This document shows positions 9,102-16,358 of a stretch of DNA of 64,000 bases, one piece after another. The DNA comes from Planctomyces sp. SH-PL14 (GTDB lineage Bacteria > Planctomycetota > Planctomycetia > Planctomycetales > Planctomycetaceae): positions 7,582,001-7,646,000 of the forward strand of contig NZ_CP011270.1 of assembly GCF_001610835.1 (NCBI RefSeq), read 5' to 3'. The notes under the pieces are model-generated. The model was not told where the DNA came from. It saw nothing but the letters and a program-made list of their open reading frames with translations, and ran no database searches. Position 1 is the stretch's first letter, and each line of letters begins with the position of its first letter. The translations under genes and the position numbers were made by a program.

Positions 9102-9965
9102 ATGTTCGTCATTCTGGGCTCCCTCGTCGTGATCGGAGCAGTGCTGACGGGCTTCACCATGTCCGGCGGCCAGGTCGCGGCGCTGATCCACCCCTCCGAA
9201 TTCATCACGATCGGCGGGGCGGCGTTCGGGGCCATGATCACCATGTCTCCCAAGAAGGTCATCGTCGACCTCTTCAAGGGACTGATCGCCATTCTCAAGC
9301 CTTCCCCGTTCGGGAAGCCGGCCTACATCGACCTCTTCAAACTGCTCTATTCGCTCTCGCAGATCGTCCGCCGCGACGGACTTCTGGCTCTCGACTCGCA
9401 CCTGACGAGCCCGCACGAAAGCCCCCTGTTCAACAAGTACCCGCGGCTCGCCAACAACCACCACATCCTCGACTTCATCGTCGGGGCGCTCGGGATGCTC
9501 TCCGACGGCAAGCTGACGTCGGACCAGCTCAAGGCGGCCCTGGAAACGGAAGTCGGCGTGATGGAGACCGAGCACCATGCCGCGGTTGGCGCTCTCTCGA
9601 AGACCGCCGACGCCCTCCCCGGCTTCGGAATTGTCGCGGCCGTGCTCGGTATCGTGATCACGATGGGTGCGATCAACGGCCCGGCCGAAGAAATCGGCCA
9701 CAAGGTCGGTACCGCACTCGTCGGTACGTTCCTCGGGATTCTGATGTCGTACGGCTTCTTCGGTCCGATGGCGGGCCGGATGGAATTCCAGGGGATCGAG
9801 GAGATGACGTTCTTCCGGACGATCATCATCGCCGTCGTGGCCCTCAACGAGGGGGCAACCCCTCGCGACATGATCATGCAGGCCCGCCGCGGCATCGGAA
9901 CGGAAGTCCGCCCCACCCTTGAGGAGCTGGAGCAGGTCTTCAAGGAAGCCAGCGCGGACACCTGA
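9102..9965 (+). CDS. motA: Flagellar motor stator protein MotA
   Basis: This 287-residue inner-membrane protein forms the proton (or sodium) channel of the flagellar motor with MotB. It begins with a hydrophobic helix (residues 1-20) and a second around 25-50. A large cytoplasmic loop (about 60-165) contains the RRDGLLALDSHL and PLFNKYP segments, and two further helices follow (about 170-225) with the ADALPGFGIVAAVLGIV and TALVGTFLGILMSYGFFGPM blocks that mark MotA. The Pro-Gly residues in this region and the cytoplasmic tail are as expected. A ribosome site (AGGGTAGGG) precedes the ATG. The motB-like gene follows 56 bp downstream, so they form an operon. No other flagellar gene is in the window. 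Confidence 0.93.
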   Translation: MFVILGSLVVIGAVLTGFTMSGGQVAALIHPSEFITIGGAAFGAMITMSPKKVIVDLFKGLIAILKPSPFGKPAYIDLFKLLYSLSQIVRRDGLLALDSHLTSPHESPLFNKYPRLANNHHILDFIVGALGMLSDGKLTSDQLKAALETEVGVMETEHHAAVGALSKTADALPGFGIVAAVLGIVITMGAINGPAEEIGHKVGTALVGTFLGILMSYGFFGPMAGRMEFQGIEEMTFFRTIIIAVVALNEGATPRDMIMQARRGIGTEVRPTLEELEQVFKEASADT

Positions 9966-9980
9966 TCCCCGTCCATACCT

Positions 9981-10019
9981 GTCACTGACGACTGAAAACC
10001 GAAGACTGAGGACTCTCCG
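9981..10019. repeat. Short degenerate ACTGAAAACTGA-type repeat in the motA-motB gap
   Basis: GACGACTGAAAACCGAAGAC followed by TGAGGACT repeats the heptamer-like unit ACTGA(A/G)AA several times between motA and motB. Related tracts occur near 15.17 kb and 21.2 kb. Confidence 0.5.
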
Positions 10020-10021
10020 AA

Positions 10022-10603
10022 ATGGCTGGCAAAGGGGGCGGAGCGTGGAAGGTCGCCTATGCCGACTTCGTGACGGCCATGATGGCGTTCTTCCTGGTGA
10101 TGTGGATCGTCGGACAGGACAAGAAGGTCAAAGAGGCGGTCGCCCACTACTTCATGGACCCGATGGGGCATTTCCCCATGGGAAGTTCCCGGACTCCGGC
10201 GAAGTCCGGGTCGCTGTTTCAGTCGGTCCAGGACGGGAACGTCCCCGATTCGGAGAAAGTCCCCAACGGGCGGGGACGCGGATCGTATGCCGACCAGGCG
10301 GAGCGCGGCCCGGCGACGATCATGGTCGGCCAGTGGCTGCAGTCCGATCCGGACCTGAGTGAGAAGTGGACCAAGGAGGCCCAGGAGTGCCGGGAAGAGG
10401 CCGAGCTCTCGCCCGCCGTCCGGTCCGGCGACGCTGAGGCCGAATATGTGGCGAAGACGCTGCTCGCCCGTCGCCTGAAGGACGACGTGATCACCAACAT
10501 CCCCAAAGAGGCCAAGGGGATCTACCAGGACATGTTGTACGCGGCGATGAACGAAGTGAACTGGAGCCAGCTCGCGGAAGACATGCAGGCGCAGGAGCCG
10601 TAG
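10022..10603 (+). CDS. motB: MotB-like stator protein lacking the OmpA peptidoglycan-binding domain
   Basis: This 193-residue protein has an N-terminus that is textbook MotB: GAWKVAYADFVTAMMAFFLV (7-26), with the proton-carrying Asp at residue 15 and a single membrane helix to about residue 30. A plug-like amphipathic segment (about 34-48) follows. MotB normally continues with an OmpA-like domain of over 100 residues that anchors the stator to peptidoglycan. Here residues 50-193 are Gly/Ser/Pro linker and acidic helices, with none of the OmpA motifs (such as the TD..G and N..LS..RA blocks). The frame ends in a clean stop and no continuation is seen in other frames before repeat copy C. The protein is paired with motA, so it may act with a separate anchor protein or be an alternative stator. 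Confidence 0.8.
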   Translation: MAGKGGGAWKVAYADFVTAMMAFFLVMWIVGQDKKVKEAVAHYFMDPMGHFPMGSSRTPAKSGSLFQSVQDGNVPDSEKVPNGRGRGSYADQAERGPATIMVGQWLQSDPDLSEKWTKEAQECREEAELSPAVRSGDAEAEYVAKTLLARRLKDDVITNIPKEAKGIYQDMLYAAMNEVNWSQLAEDMQAQEP

Positions 10604-10642
10604 CGCGACGGGGATCTGGGCGCCTTCGCGGAATGGAAGAGG

Positions 10643-10964
10643 TCGAACGGCCGACTTGCCGGCGCGGCTCTGTTCACTCAAACCCAATGTGCGACGGCAG
10701 CCTGGGGTCAAGGGGGCCACGCCCCCTTGCCGCCGGAGGCATTTTCGTCGCGGAACCGTGGGACATAACGGATGTCCCCTTGTGGTCCCGGCGTTGAGGA
10801 TTCCCCGCTCGCTTTGCAATCCCTGCGGGTTGGTGAGGGGGCATACGACACGTTGTCCGCGTTTGGGCACTCACTCCTTCAGATATCTCTCGACGGCCAG
10901 GCCTCCGGCGGGCAAAGGGGCGTCGCCCCTCTGCACTCCCCACCAGGGTGCCCCTGGACCCCGG
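10643..10964 (+). repeat. Interspersed repeat copy C (forward, full length)
   Basis: The copy begins 40 bp after the motB-like stop. The first hairpin is GGGGGC, cac, GCCCCC; the short-loop apical stem is AGGGGC, gtc, GCCCCT. It ends CACCAGGGTGCCCCTGGACC. Confidence 0.9.
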
Positions 10965-11218
10965 TCCGCCAGTGACGTTGGGTTGCGCCAAAGCGACCCG
11001 TCGATCGAGACACCGCCCGAAGAAGAATCGTGAGCCCCGCCGACCACTCCAAGCTTGCAGCCTTTTCAGGATTTCCTGTCCCAGCCAATGACCGCCCCAC
11101 GCCGCACGCAGAGACTGCCGCAGGAGTTCCGGCAGAACGAATCCGTCTTCACCCATCGTCCGCCGTCCGGTAATCTCTCCCCGCGCAAGGAAGTTCGATG
11201 CTCCGGGAGGGGGTATTC

Positions 11219-13090
11219 ATGTTTCGGGCAGGAAGCCGCGGTAAGTTCGTGTTGGCAGGTGCCACCCTCGCCGCATTGGGCGTGATGGGCTGGAAAATCG
11301 CTGACGCCGCCGGTTTTCGCGACCGCCTGACCGGCAAGACTCCCCAGACGCAGACCAAACAGGGAGCCACTCCCTCTTCGTCGGGCGTCGCCCCCGCCCC
11401 GCCCGCTTCCCGCGACCCGATCGCCCAGGAAGCCCGCCTCGACATCCCCGCGGCCCGAATCGAATCGGCAAAAGCGACCGATCCTCTCCAGGAACTCGTC
11501 GACCGCGCCATCGATCACAACCACCGTCGATATCTCAACGTCACTCCCGGCGCTCAGCAGAACTCCCCCTGGCAGATCATGCACGGCATCCTCGCCTACC
11601 GCGGGGACCTGCAGCTCAAGCTCAGCCAGCCCGGCGGCGTCCGGAAGATCAACGCCATCGAGTACATCTCGAACGAGGCGGTCTACCGGAACGAATACTG
11701 GTTCGAGGCGACCCCCTACGGCGGCCGCGCCCATCCCTTCAACGTCCCCTACTGGTTTGAAGGGCACGTCAACCAGTTCCTCGCAATCCTGACGATGTCG
11801 AACCTCCCCCTGAACCACGAGTTCAAGGTGGCGGGGGGACGCGTCGTGACGATGGCCGACATGGTCCGTCACGCCCAGATGACGACGAGCGCGAACGTCG
11901 AGCCTTCCTGGACGCTGTGGTTCCTGACGCATTACCTCGATCCGGATGCGGAATGGAAGAACATGCACGGCCAGAAGTGGAGCCTGGCGGCGCTGGCTGA
12001 GATTCAGACCGCGGCGAGCGTCGTCGACGCCCCCTGCGGCGGGACGCACGGGCTGTTCGCCCTCTCGTACGCCCGGAACTCGTATCTCCAGAAGCACGGC
12101 GACCTCCGCGGGATCTGGCTGAGCGCCCACCAGAAGATCGAGCAGTACATTCAGCAGGCCCGCAACGTCCAGAATCAGGACGGGTCGTTCTCGACCAAGT
12201 TCTATCGTCAGCGGGAGTTCAGCTTCGATTTCGCCGAGCGGATCCGCGCCTCCGGGCACATGCTTGAGTGGCTCATGATGGGGCTTCCCGCCTCGCGGCT
12301 CCAGGAGCCGTGGGTCCAGGCGGCGGTCCGGTCGCTGGCGACCGATCTCACGTCGACCAGCAACCAGCCGATCGACCCCGGGCCCTTGTACCATGCGAGC
12401 CACGCCCTGGTCCTCTACCGGATGCGGACCCGCCCGCGCGACATGAGTCCGATTCCGGAATCGCCCGTTCCGCTTCCGCAGACTGCCGAGCGGGCGCCGA
12501 CGTCCAAGCCGATCAGCCTGCCGATGCCGGTCGCAGCCCCGGCCCCATCGATTCTGCCGCAGCCTGCGGCGCCGCAGCCGCCGATGCCGGTCGTCAAGGA
12601 CGAGCCGACTCCTGTTCCGCTCGTCCCGCCGGTCCCCGTCATTCCGCTCCCGGTCATGCCGGCTCCGACACCCGTTCCGCTCCCCGCGCCTGCGGCTCCC
12701 GTGGTCCGGGACATCCCCAAGCCGATGTCGGAACCGGTGGCAACCGTGACGCCGCAGCCGCTCGAGGCTCCGGAGTCCGACGTCCCCCCTCCTCCGCCGC
12801 TCCCGGTCCTGTTCAACGCCGGGGCGCCATCCGTGGACGACGCGCCGATTTCGGTGCCGGTCGTCGCCGACGAGGGAGTGAAGGAGGCCGCGGCGACGGT
12901 CCCTCAGCGGGACACTACGTTTCAGCCGAGCGGTCCGCTTCTCGCTCCGCCGTCGCGATTGAAGCTGGTCCCGGCCGAAACGCGGCCGTTGCTCGTTCCG
13001 ATCACGCCGGTGCCGCTGCAGACGACGCCGTCGATCATTCCGGTCCCGGATTCGATCGAACTCCCGCCGCAGCCTCCCAAGGTCGACTGA
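11219..13090 (+). CDS. Membrane-anchored alpha-helical protein with long proline-rich tail, function unknown
   Basis: The 623 residues start at the ATG at 11219, chosen because GGAGGGGG lies 6 bp upstream; an in-frame ATG at 11198 has no such site. Residues 9-26 form an N-terminal membrane helix or uncleaved signal. About residues 90-400 form a helical domain: it contains conserved-looking blocks such as NSPWQIMHGILAYRGDLQLK, PCGGTHGLFALSYARN and QNQDGSFSTKFY. The QDGSF motif recalls the repeat of squalene-cyclase/prenyltransferase alpha-alpha barrels, as in the protein at 25823-28183. Residues 405-623 are rich in Pro, Val and Ala and probably extended, as in a periplasm-spanning linker. I know similar planctomycete proteins only as conserved hypotheticals. 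Confidence 0.7.
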   Translation: MFRAGSRGKFVLAGATLAALGVMGWKIADAAGFRDRLTGKTPQTQTKQGATPSSSGVAPAPPASRDPIAQEARLDIPAARIESAKATDPLQELVDRAIDHNHRRYLNVTPGAQQNSPWQIMHGILAYRGDLQLKLSQPGGVRKINAIEYISNEAVYRNEYWFEATPYGGRAHPFNVPYWFEGHVNQFLAILTMSNLPLNHEFKVAGGRVVTMADMVRHAQMTTSANVEPSWTLWFLTHYLDPDAEWKNMHGQKWSLAALAEIQTAASVVDAPCGGTHGLFALSYARNSYLQKHGDLRGIWLSAHQKIEQYIQQARNVQNQDGSFSTKFYRQREFSFDFAERIRASGHMLEWLMMGLPASRLQEPWVQAAVRSLATDLTSTSNQPIDPGPLYHASHALVLYRMRTRPRDMSPIPESPVPLPQTAERAPTSKPISLPMPVAAPAPSILPQPAAPQPPMPVVKDEPTPVPLVPPVPVIPLPVMPAPTPVPLPAPAAPVVRDIPKPMSEPVATVTPQPLEAPESDVPPPPPLPVLFNAGAPSVDDAPISVPVVADEGVKEAAATVPQRDTTFQPSGPLLAPPSRLKLVPAETRPLLVPITPVPLQTTPSIIPVPDSIELPPQPPKVD

Positions 13091-13265
13091 TCAAGACCGC
13101 CTCTCCGCGAGCCTGCGAGCGGCAAGGTGTGGGGGCAGAAGGCCCGTCTTGTGGTTTGCGAGTCTGGCCGCCGGAGGCGATTCCTCGCCGACCGGTCCAG
13201 GCCACGAAAAGCTCTGCTTCGGGCGGACCAGTCGACGAGTCGAGTCTCAGCCGGGATAATCCGGC

Positions 13266-14483
13266 ATGCGCATCTCACTCCTGGCGGCCGGTCTCACTCT
13301 TCTCGGTTTCGCGGCAGCGGACGTCTCTGTCTTGCGGGCTGATGAGGCTGTCGTCGTCCCCGGGATCGCCGACGGGCCTCCGCGCGAGGCCCTGATCGGG
13401 TGGCCGATCCCCGAGTCCGGGAGAACAACCTCCTGGAGCGTCTTCGCTGAGGGGCGACAGATTCCCTCGCAGGTCATCGAGGAAGGGACCCGGCTCTGCT
13501 GGAAAGGGAAGGCCGGCCGAGGAGCGGACGAAGCGACCCGTTTCGAGATTCGTCCGGCCAAGGGAGAGACCGCTGCGGACGATTCGACGGCGGAGCGCTC
13601 CGAGGAGGGAATCGAGCTGAGGACCCGGAATGGAAGCCGGGCCGTGGTGACCTATCACACTCAGGAGCGGTTGCCGGACGGCGTCGATGCGGTCTTTCGG
13701 CGGAGCGGGCATCTTCATCCGCTCCGCAGCCCGCGGGGGAAGGCCCTGACGGACGAGTTTCCGGCGGACCACCTCCACCAGCACGCGATCTTCTTCGCCT
13801 GGGTTAACACGGAGTTCCGGGGGAAGCACGTCGACTTCTGGAACCAGCCGGCGCGGGAAGGGACAGTCCGGCACCACGACGTCGAACAGGTCTGGTCCGG
13901 GTCGCTGCTGTCCGGGTTCCGCGCCTCTCTGGAGCATGTCGCCTTCCCGGGGGGCGAGACGGTGGCGCTGAACGAGCGGTGGACCGTCCAAGGCGGACGC
14001 CTGGGGCGGTTCCATCTCGTCGACGTCGATTCCGACCAGCGGGCCGCCACGGCGGAGCCGCTTCTGTTGAAGAAGTATCACTACGGCGGGTTTGCGGTCC
14101 GCGGCTCGGCCGGGTGGGGCGAGGCGGACCAGGGAGGAACCGGGGCGGTCTTCCTGACGAGCGACGGCAAGGGGCGGATCGACGGGAACCACGCGCACTG
14201 CACATGGGTGCGGGTGACCGGCAAAGTCGGGGGCGAGCCGTGCGGGCTGCTCGCGTTGAGCCACCCGGACAATTTCCGTTCGCCGCAGGCGGTCCGGATC
14301 CATCCCAAGATGCCGTACTTCGTCTTCAGTCCGTGCGTCGACGGGGAGTTCCGGATCTCGCGTGACGAGCCGCTCCGTTCCCGGTATCGCGTCCTCGCCT
14401 TCGATGGCGAGATGACCCCCGAGGAGTGCGAGGCGGCCTGGAACGACTATGCCCGGCCGCTGACGGCGGCGAAGGCCCCGTGA
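13266..14483 (+). CDS. Secreted PmoA-type (DUF6807) protein
   Basis: This 405-residue exported protein has a signal peptide at about residues 1-25 (MRISLLAAGLTLLGFAAADV). The rest is a beta-rich domain with the blocks PADHLHQHAIFFAWVNTEFR, VDFWNQPAREGTVRHHDV, NHAHCTWVRVTGKVGGEP and LSHPDNFRSPQAVRIHPKMP. These match the planctomycete family annotated as DUF6807, often mislabelled methane oxygenase PmoA; it has nothing to do with methane oxidation. The conserved His residues (HLHQH, HH, HAHC) suggest a metal or sugar site. The family is usually near carbohydrate or sulfatase genes, but its reaction is not known. The ATG at 13266 lacks a strong ribosome site. The lipoyl-like gene follows 52 bp downstream. 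Confidence 0.8.
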   Translation: MRISLLAAGLTLLGFAAADVSVLRADEAVVVPGIADGPPREALIGWPIPESGRTTSWSVFAEGRQIPSQVIEEGTRLCWKGKAGRGADEATRFEIRPAKGETAADDSTAERSEEGIELRTRNGSRAVVTYHTQERLPDGVDAVFRRSGHLHPLRSPRGKALTDEFPADHLHQHAIFFAWVNTEFRGKHVDFWNQPAREGTVRHHDVEQVWSGSLLSGFRASLEHVAFPGGETVALNERWTVQGGRLGRFHLVDVDSDQRAATAEPLLLKKYHYGGFAVRGSAGWGEADQGGTGAVFLTSDGKGRIDGNHAHCTWVRVTGKVGGEPCGLLALSHPDNFRSPQAVRIHPKMPYFVFSPCVDGEFRISRDEPLRSRYRVLAFDGEMTPEECEAAWNDYARPLTAAKAP

Positions 14484-14534
14484 GACGGTTGAAAGAGAGC
14501 GGCCCTGGGCGGGTCGTTTCACAAGGAGGGAGCG

Positions 14535-14798
14535 ATGGAGTATCCGGAGCGGGTTCCGATCGTTGTGCCGGGGGCGGTGGGGACGCTGCGCCCCATTGTG
14601 CTGCAGCAGTGGCTGGCGGAGGTGGGGAGCGAGGTCTACGAAGGAGAGCGGCTGGCGGAGCTGAGTGTCCCCGGAGTCCTCGTCTGTGTCTCCAGCCCCT
14701 GCCGCGGCCGGCTCGACAAGATCCTGGCGACACCGCTCATGACTGTGGAGGCAACAACGATTCTCGGCTGGATCGAGTGCAGGGACGACGAGGGCTGA
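14535..14798 (+). CDS. Stand-alone lipoyl/biotinyl-like domain without the attachment lysine
   Basis: This 87-residue cytosolic protein is preceded by a strong ribosome site (AAGGAGGGA). Its whole length fits the lipoyl/biotinyl hairpin fold: VPIVVPGAVGTLRPIVLQQW, then WLAEVGSEVYEGERLAELSV and SSPCRGRLDKILATPLMTVE. In carriers such as E2 the segment after LAE reads ETDKA with the modified Lys at the hairpin tip. Here it reads LSVPGVLV, with Pro-Gly at that place, so no lipoyl or biotin attachment seems possible. The domain may bind a partner non-covalently or scaffold an enzyme. No dehydrogenase gene lies nearby. Similar short proteins occur in planctomycetes as hypotheticals. Confidence 0.65.
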   Translation: MEYPERVPIVVPGAVGTLRPIVLQQWLAEVGSEVYEGERLAELSVPGVLVCVSSPCRGRLDKILATPLMTVEATTILGWIECRDDEG

Positions 14799-14859
14799 GT
14801 TCGGGGGATGCGAGGTGCGGTGAAGGTCGGCCTGCTTCCGTCATCCTTTGGCAGCCGGT

Positions 14860-15130
14860 CAACAGGCGTCTCTCCGGCCCAAAGGGCCAGCCGTTCCCCC
14901 AGCCAGGGCCATCGGCCCTGGATAATCCCGGAGCAGCGCCCGGAGAGGCCTGAAGGGCCGGTCATTCGGTTCGGTCCAACCGGCTCCCCTGCCCTCTCGT
15001 TCGGAAACGAATGGCCGGCCCGTTGGGCCTCGGATGCTCTTGTCGCGGTAACCCCAGGGCCGGTGGCCCTGGCTGAAAGAACGAATGACCCTTCGGGCCG
15101 GCCGGCTCGATGTTGGGCCGGAGGAGCGAC
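14860..15130. repeat. REP-like palindrome cluster
   Basis: Two matching palindromes, CCAGGGCCATCGGCCCTGG (14903-14921) and CCAGGGCCGGTGGCCCTGG (15054-15072), share stems but have different loops. Between and after them are GGCCGGCCCGTTGGGCC, AAGGGCCGGTCATTCG and TTCGGGCCGGCCGG, which form further inverted pairs with CGAATGGCC-type units. This looks like a bacterial interspersed mosaic of REP units. No REP-associated transposase is in the window. Confidence 0.6.
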
Positions 15131-15164
15131 AAGCGAACGATGTTGTCTTGGGCCTCGACGACGC

Positions 15165-15190
15165 GCTGATGACTGAGAACTGAGAACTCC
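15165..15190. repeat. Short degenerate ACTGAGAACTGA-type repeat
   Basis: TGATGACTGAGAACTGAGAA followed by CTCC repeats a 7-8 bp unit. It lies just before the terminator of the pilin-like gene and resembles the tracts at 9981 and 21187. Confidence 0.5.
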
Positions 15191-15233
15191 AAACAAAAAA
15201 ACGCCGCCTGGAGGGATCAGCTCCGGGCGGCGT
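15191..15233 (-). terminator. Rho-independent terminator of the pilin-like gene
   Basis: On the minus strand, ACGCCGCCCGGAG (15233-15221) pairs with CTCCAGGCGGCGT (15213-15201) with one mismatch. A run of T's follows (the A-tract 15195-15200 on the plus strand). The stem lies 34 bp after the stop at 15267. Confidence 0.9.
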
Positions 15234-15266
15234 CTTGTGGAGACATCTTGGGGAACGAACTTCAGC

Positions 15267-15599
15267 TTACCACTTCGGAGCTTCGTTGGTCGGAGCGGCA
15301 CAGGCGAGCTGGCACTCGTTGCGGTCGCAGTCGTCGGCGTGGTCCATGAAGGACGAGCCGGCGAAGTAGGCTCCGCAGAATCCGCCGCCGTGGTTCTTCT
15401 TCTGAGCGCTGAAGCCGCTGAAGGAGTAGGACTGGTTGAGCTCGCCGATCGCTTCGCCGACGTCGTTGAGTTCCGAGACGATGGCGTGCTGGACTTCGCT
15501 GAGTCCGACGACGAGCCCGATGACGAGGATGGTGGCGATGAGAACGAGTTCGGCCGAAACGATGAAGCCGTTGTCATCGGCCAGGAACGTACGAAGCAT
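15267..15599 (-). CDS. Flp/type IV pilin-like protein
   Basis: This 110-residue protein starts at ATG 15599, which has AAGGA about 9 bp upstream. Residues 1-11 are a short leader ending in ADDNG, followed by a hydrophobic helix FIVSAELVLIATILVIGLVV (12-31) with Glu17. Cleavage after Gly11 by a prepilin peptidase would leave Phe at +1 and Glu at +6, close to class III signal peptides (Glu +5) of Flp and pseudopilin proteins. The C-terminal part includes SFSGFSAQKKNHGGGFCG and several Cys (including CDRNEC and CQLACAAP), which may form disulfides. I know this family in planctomycetes as uncharacterised. It could be a surface pilin whose assembly ATPase is the CpaF-like protein at 50594, but the two are 35 kb apart. 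Confidence 0.7.
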   Translation of the reverse strand: MLRTFLADDNGFIVSAELVLIATILVIGLVVGLSEVQHAIVSELNDVGEAIGELNQSYSFSGFSAQKKNHGGGFCGAYFAGSSFMDHADDCDRNECQLACAAPTNEAPKW

Positions 15600-15820
15600 G
15601 TTGGAATGTCCTTGTGTGTCTGGAGAAAGTTGTCGGTGCACGGATCCGCCGCGGACTTCTCTCTCCCGAACTTCGCAGGGGGCGCACGGGGAGCGCGTCT
15701 GATCATCACGCGCGGCCGGCGCTCGTCGCCTGGCCTGAGCTTCCCGTTACGAACTGCTGCGGAGAGATAGCACTGGGGCCGAACTCGGCCTCGGTCGTTG
15801 TGCGTGCTGACAAGGGCTAA

Positions 15821-15836
15821 CGCAGTCGCTGTGCCA
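15821..15836 (-). promoter_or_regulatory. Sigma-54-like promoter upstream of the pilin-like gene
   Basis: On the minus strand TGGCACAGCGACTGCG matches TGGCAC-N5-TTGCA with GG and GC separated by exactly 10 bp. It lies ~220 bp upstream of the ATG. The -12 side (CTGCG) is imperfect. Confidence 0.4.
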
Positions 15837-15841
15837 GACTC

Positions 15842-15904
15842 GGACGTGCGCTACCGAAGCACGTCCACAGGGCGAGAGTTCCGCCAGTCAAAATGCTGGC
15901 GGAA
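15842..15904. other. Two tandem hairpins upstream of the pilin-like gene
   Basis: GGACGTGC pairs with GCACGTCC (15842-15866), and TTCCGCCAG pairs with CTGGCGGAA (15879-15904, 8-nt loop). Both stems are perfect. They may be operators, a small RNA or a terminator remnant. Confidence 0.45.
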
Positions 15905-16128
15905 TCAGATCGGCGCACCCCCGGTTCGCGCGGCGACCTGAACACAGGCGCGGGGCCGCATGTTCAGGGACGTGAACGGGGTGAACACTCAAATTGTTCG
16001 GACGGATAATCAACTCCGCCCGGTTTCGGACGCAACAGGGGTAAAGCAGTCCGCGTGCCGTTTGTGACGATCACACGCAGTTGAGCGATCTGTTGCCGCC
16101 GGGGTTCAGCGGTCCGGCGAAGGCGGTG

Positions 16129-16320
16129 GAACCACGGAGGCACAGAGGGGACGGAGGCGTTTCGCTGGCCGCCTTGAAGCGTTTGTGAGGCGTGCAGAGG
16201 GAGGAGGCCACCGATGAACACGGATCAACACGGATAAGGAAAGGAGTCGCGGTTCTCGCAGACCCGCGACTCCTTCTACATTCTTCTCTGTGTTCTCCGT
16301 CCCTCTGTGTTTTCCCTTCC
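16129..16320. repeat. Cluster of short CACGGAT/CTCTGTG-type intergenic repeats
   Basis: Three motifs occur: ACCACGGAGGCACAGAGGGG (from 16131), GATGAACACGGATCAACACG (from 16213) and TCTGTGTTCTCCGTCCCTCT (from 16286). The first and third are roughly inverted copies of each other. A similar TTCTCTGCGCCTCTGTGTTT occurs near 58597. Such motifs are common in many bacterial genomes; their function is unknown to me. Confidence 0.5.
16241..16275 (-). terminator. Possible terminator of the MFS gene
   Basis: AAGGAGTCGCGG (16241-16252) pairs perfectly with CCGCGACTCCTT (16264-16275). Read on the minus strand it is followed by TCCTTATCC, only weakly T-rich. It lies 84 bp after the stop of the transporter. 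Confidence 0.5.
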
Positions 16321-16358
16321 CTGTCCAAGAGGCCGTGTGCGGCCGGCACCGACCGGAC

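Larger units (their letters stand above)
15600..16358. other. Gene-free region between pilin-like and MFS genes
   Basis: The region holds the pilin leader, a sigma-54-like promoter (15821), two tandem hairpins (15842-15904), short repeats (16129-16158, 16212-16237, 16283-16320) and a possible terminator of the MFS gene (16241-16275). No coding frame is convincing. Confidence 0.5.

Noticed and set aside
13266-14483. Methane mono-oxygenase subunit PmoA
   Set aside because: The family is often labelled that way, but this is a soluble secreted DUF6807 protein without the membrane helices of a real PmoA.
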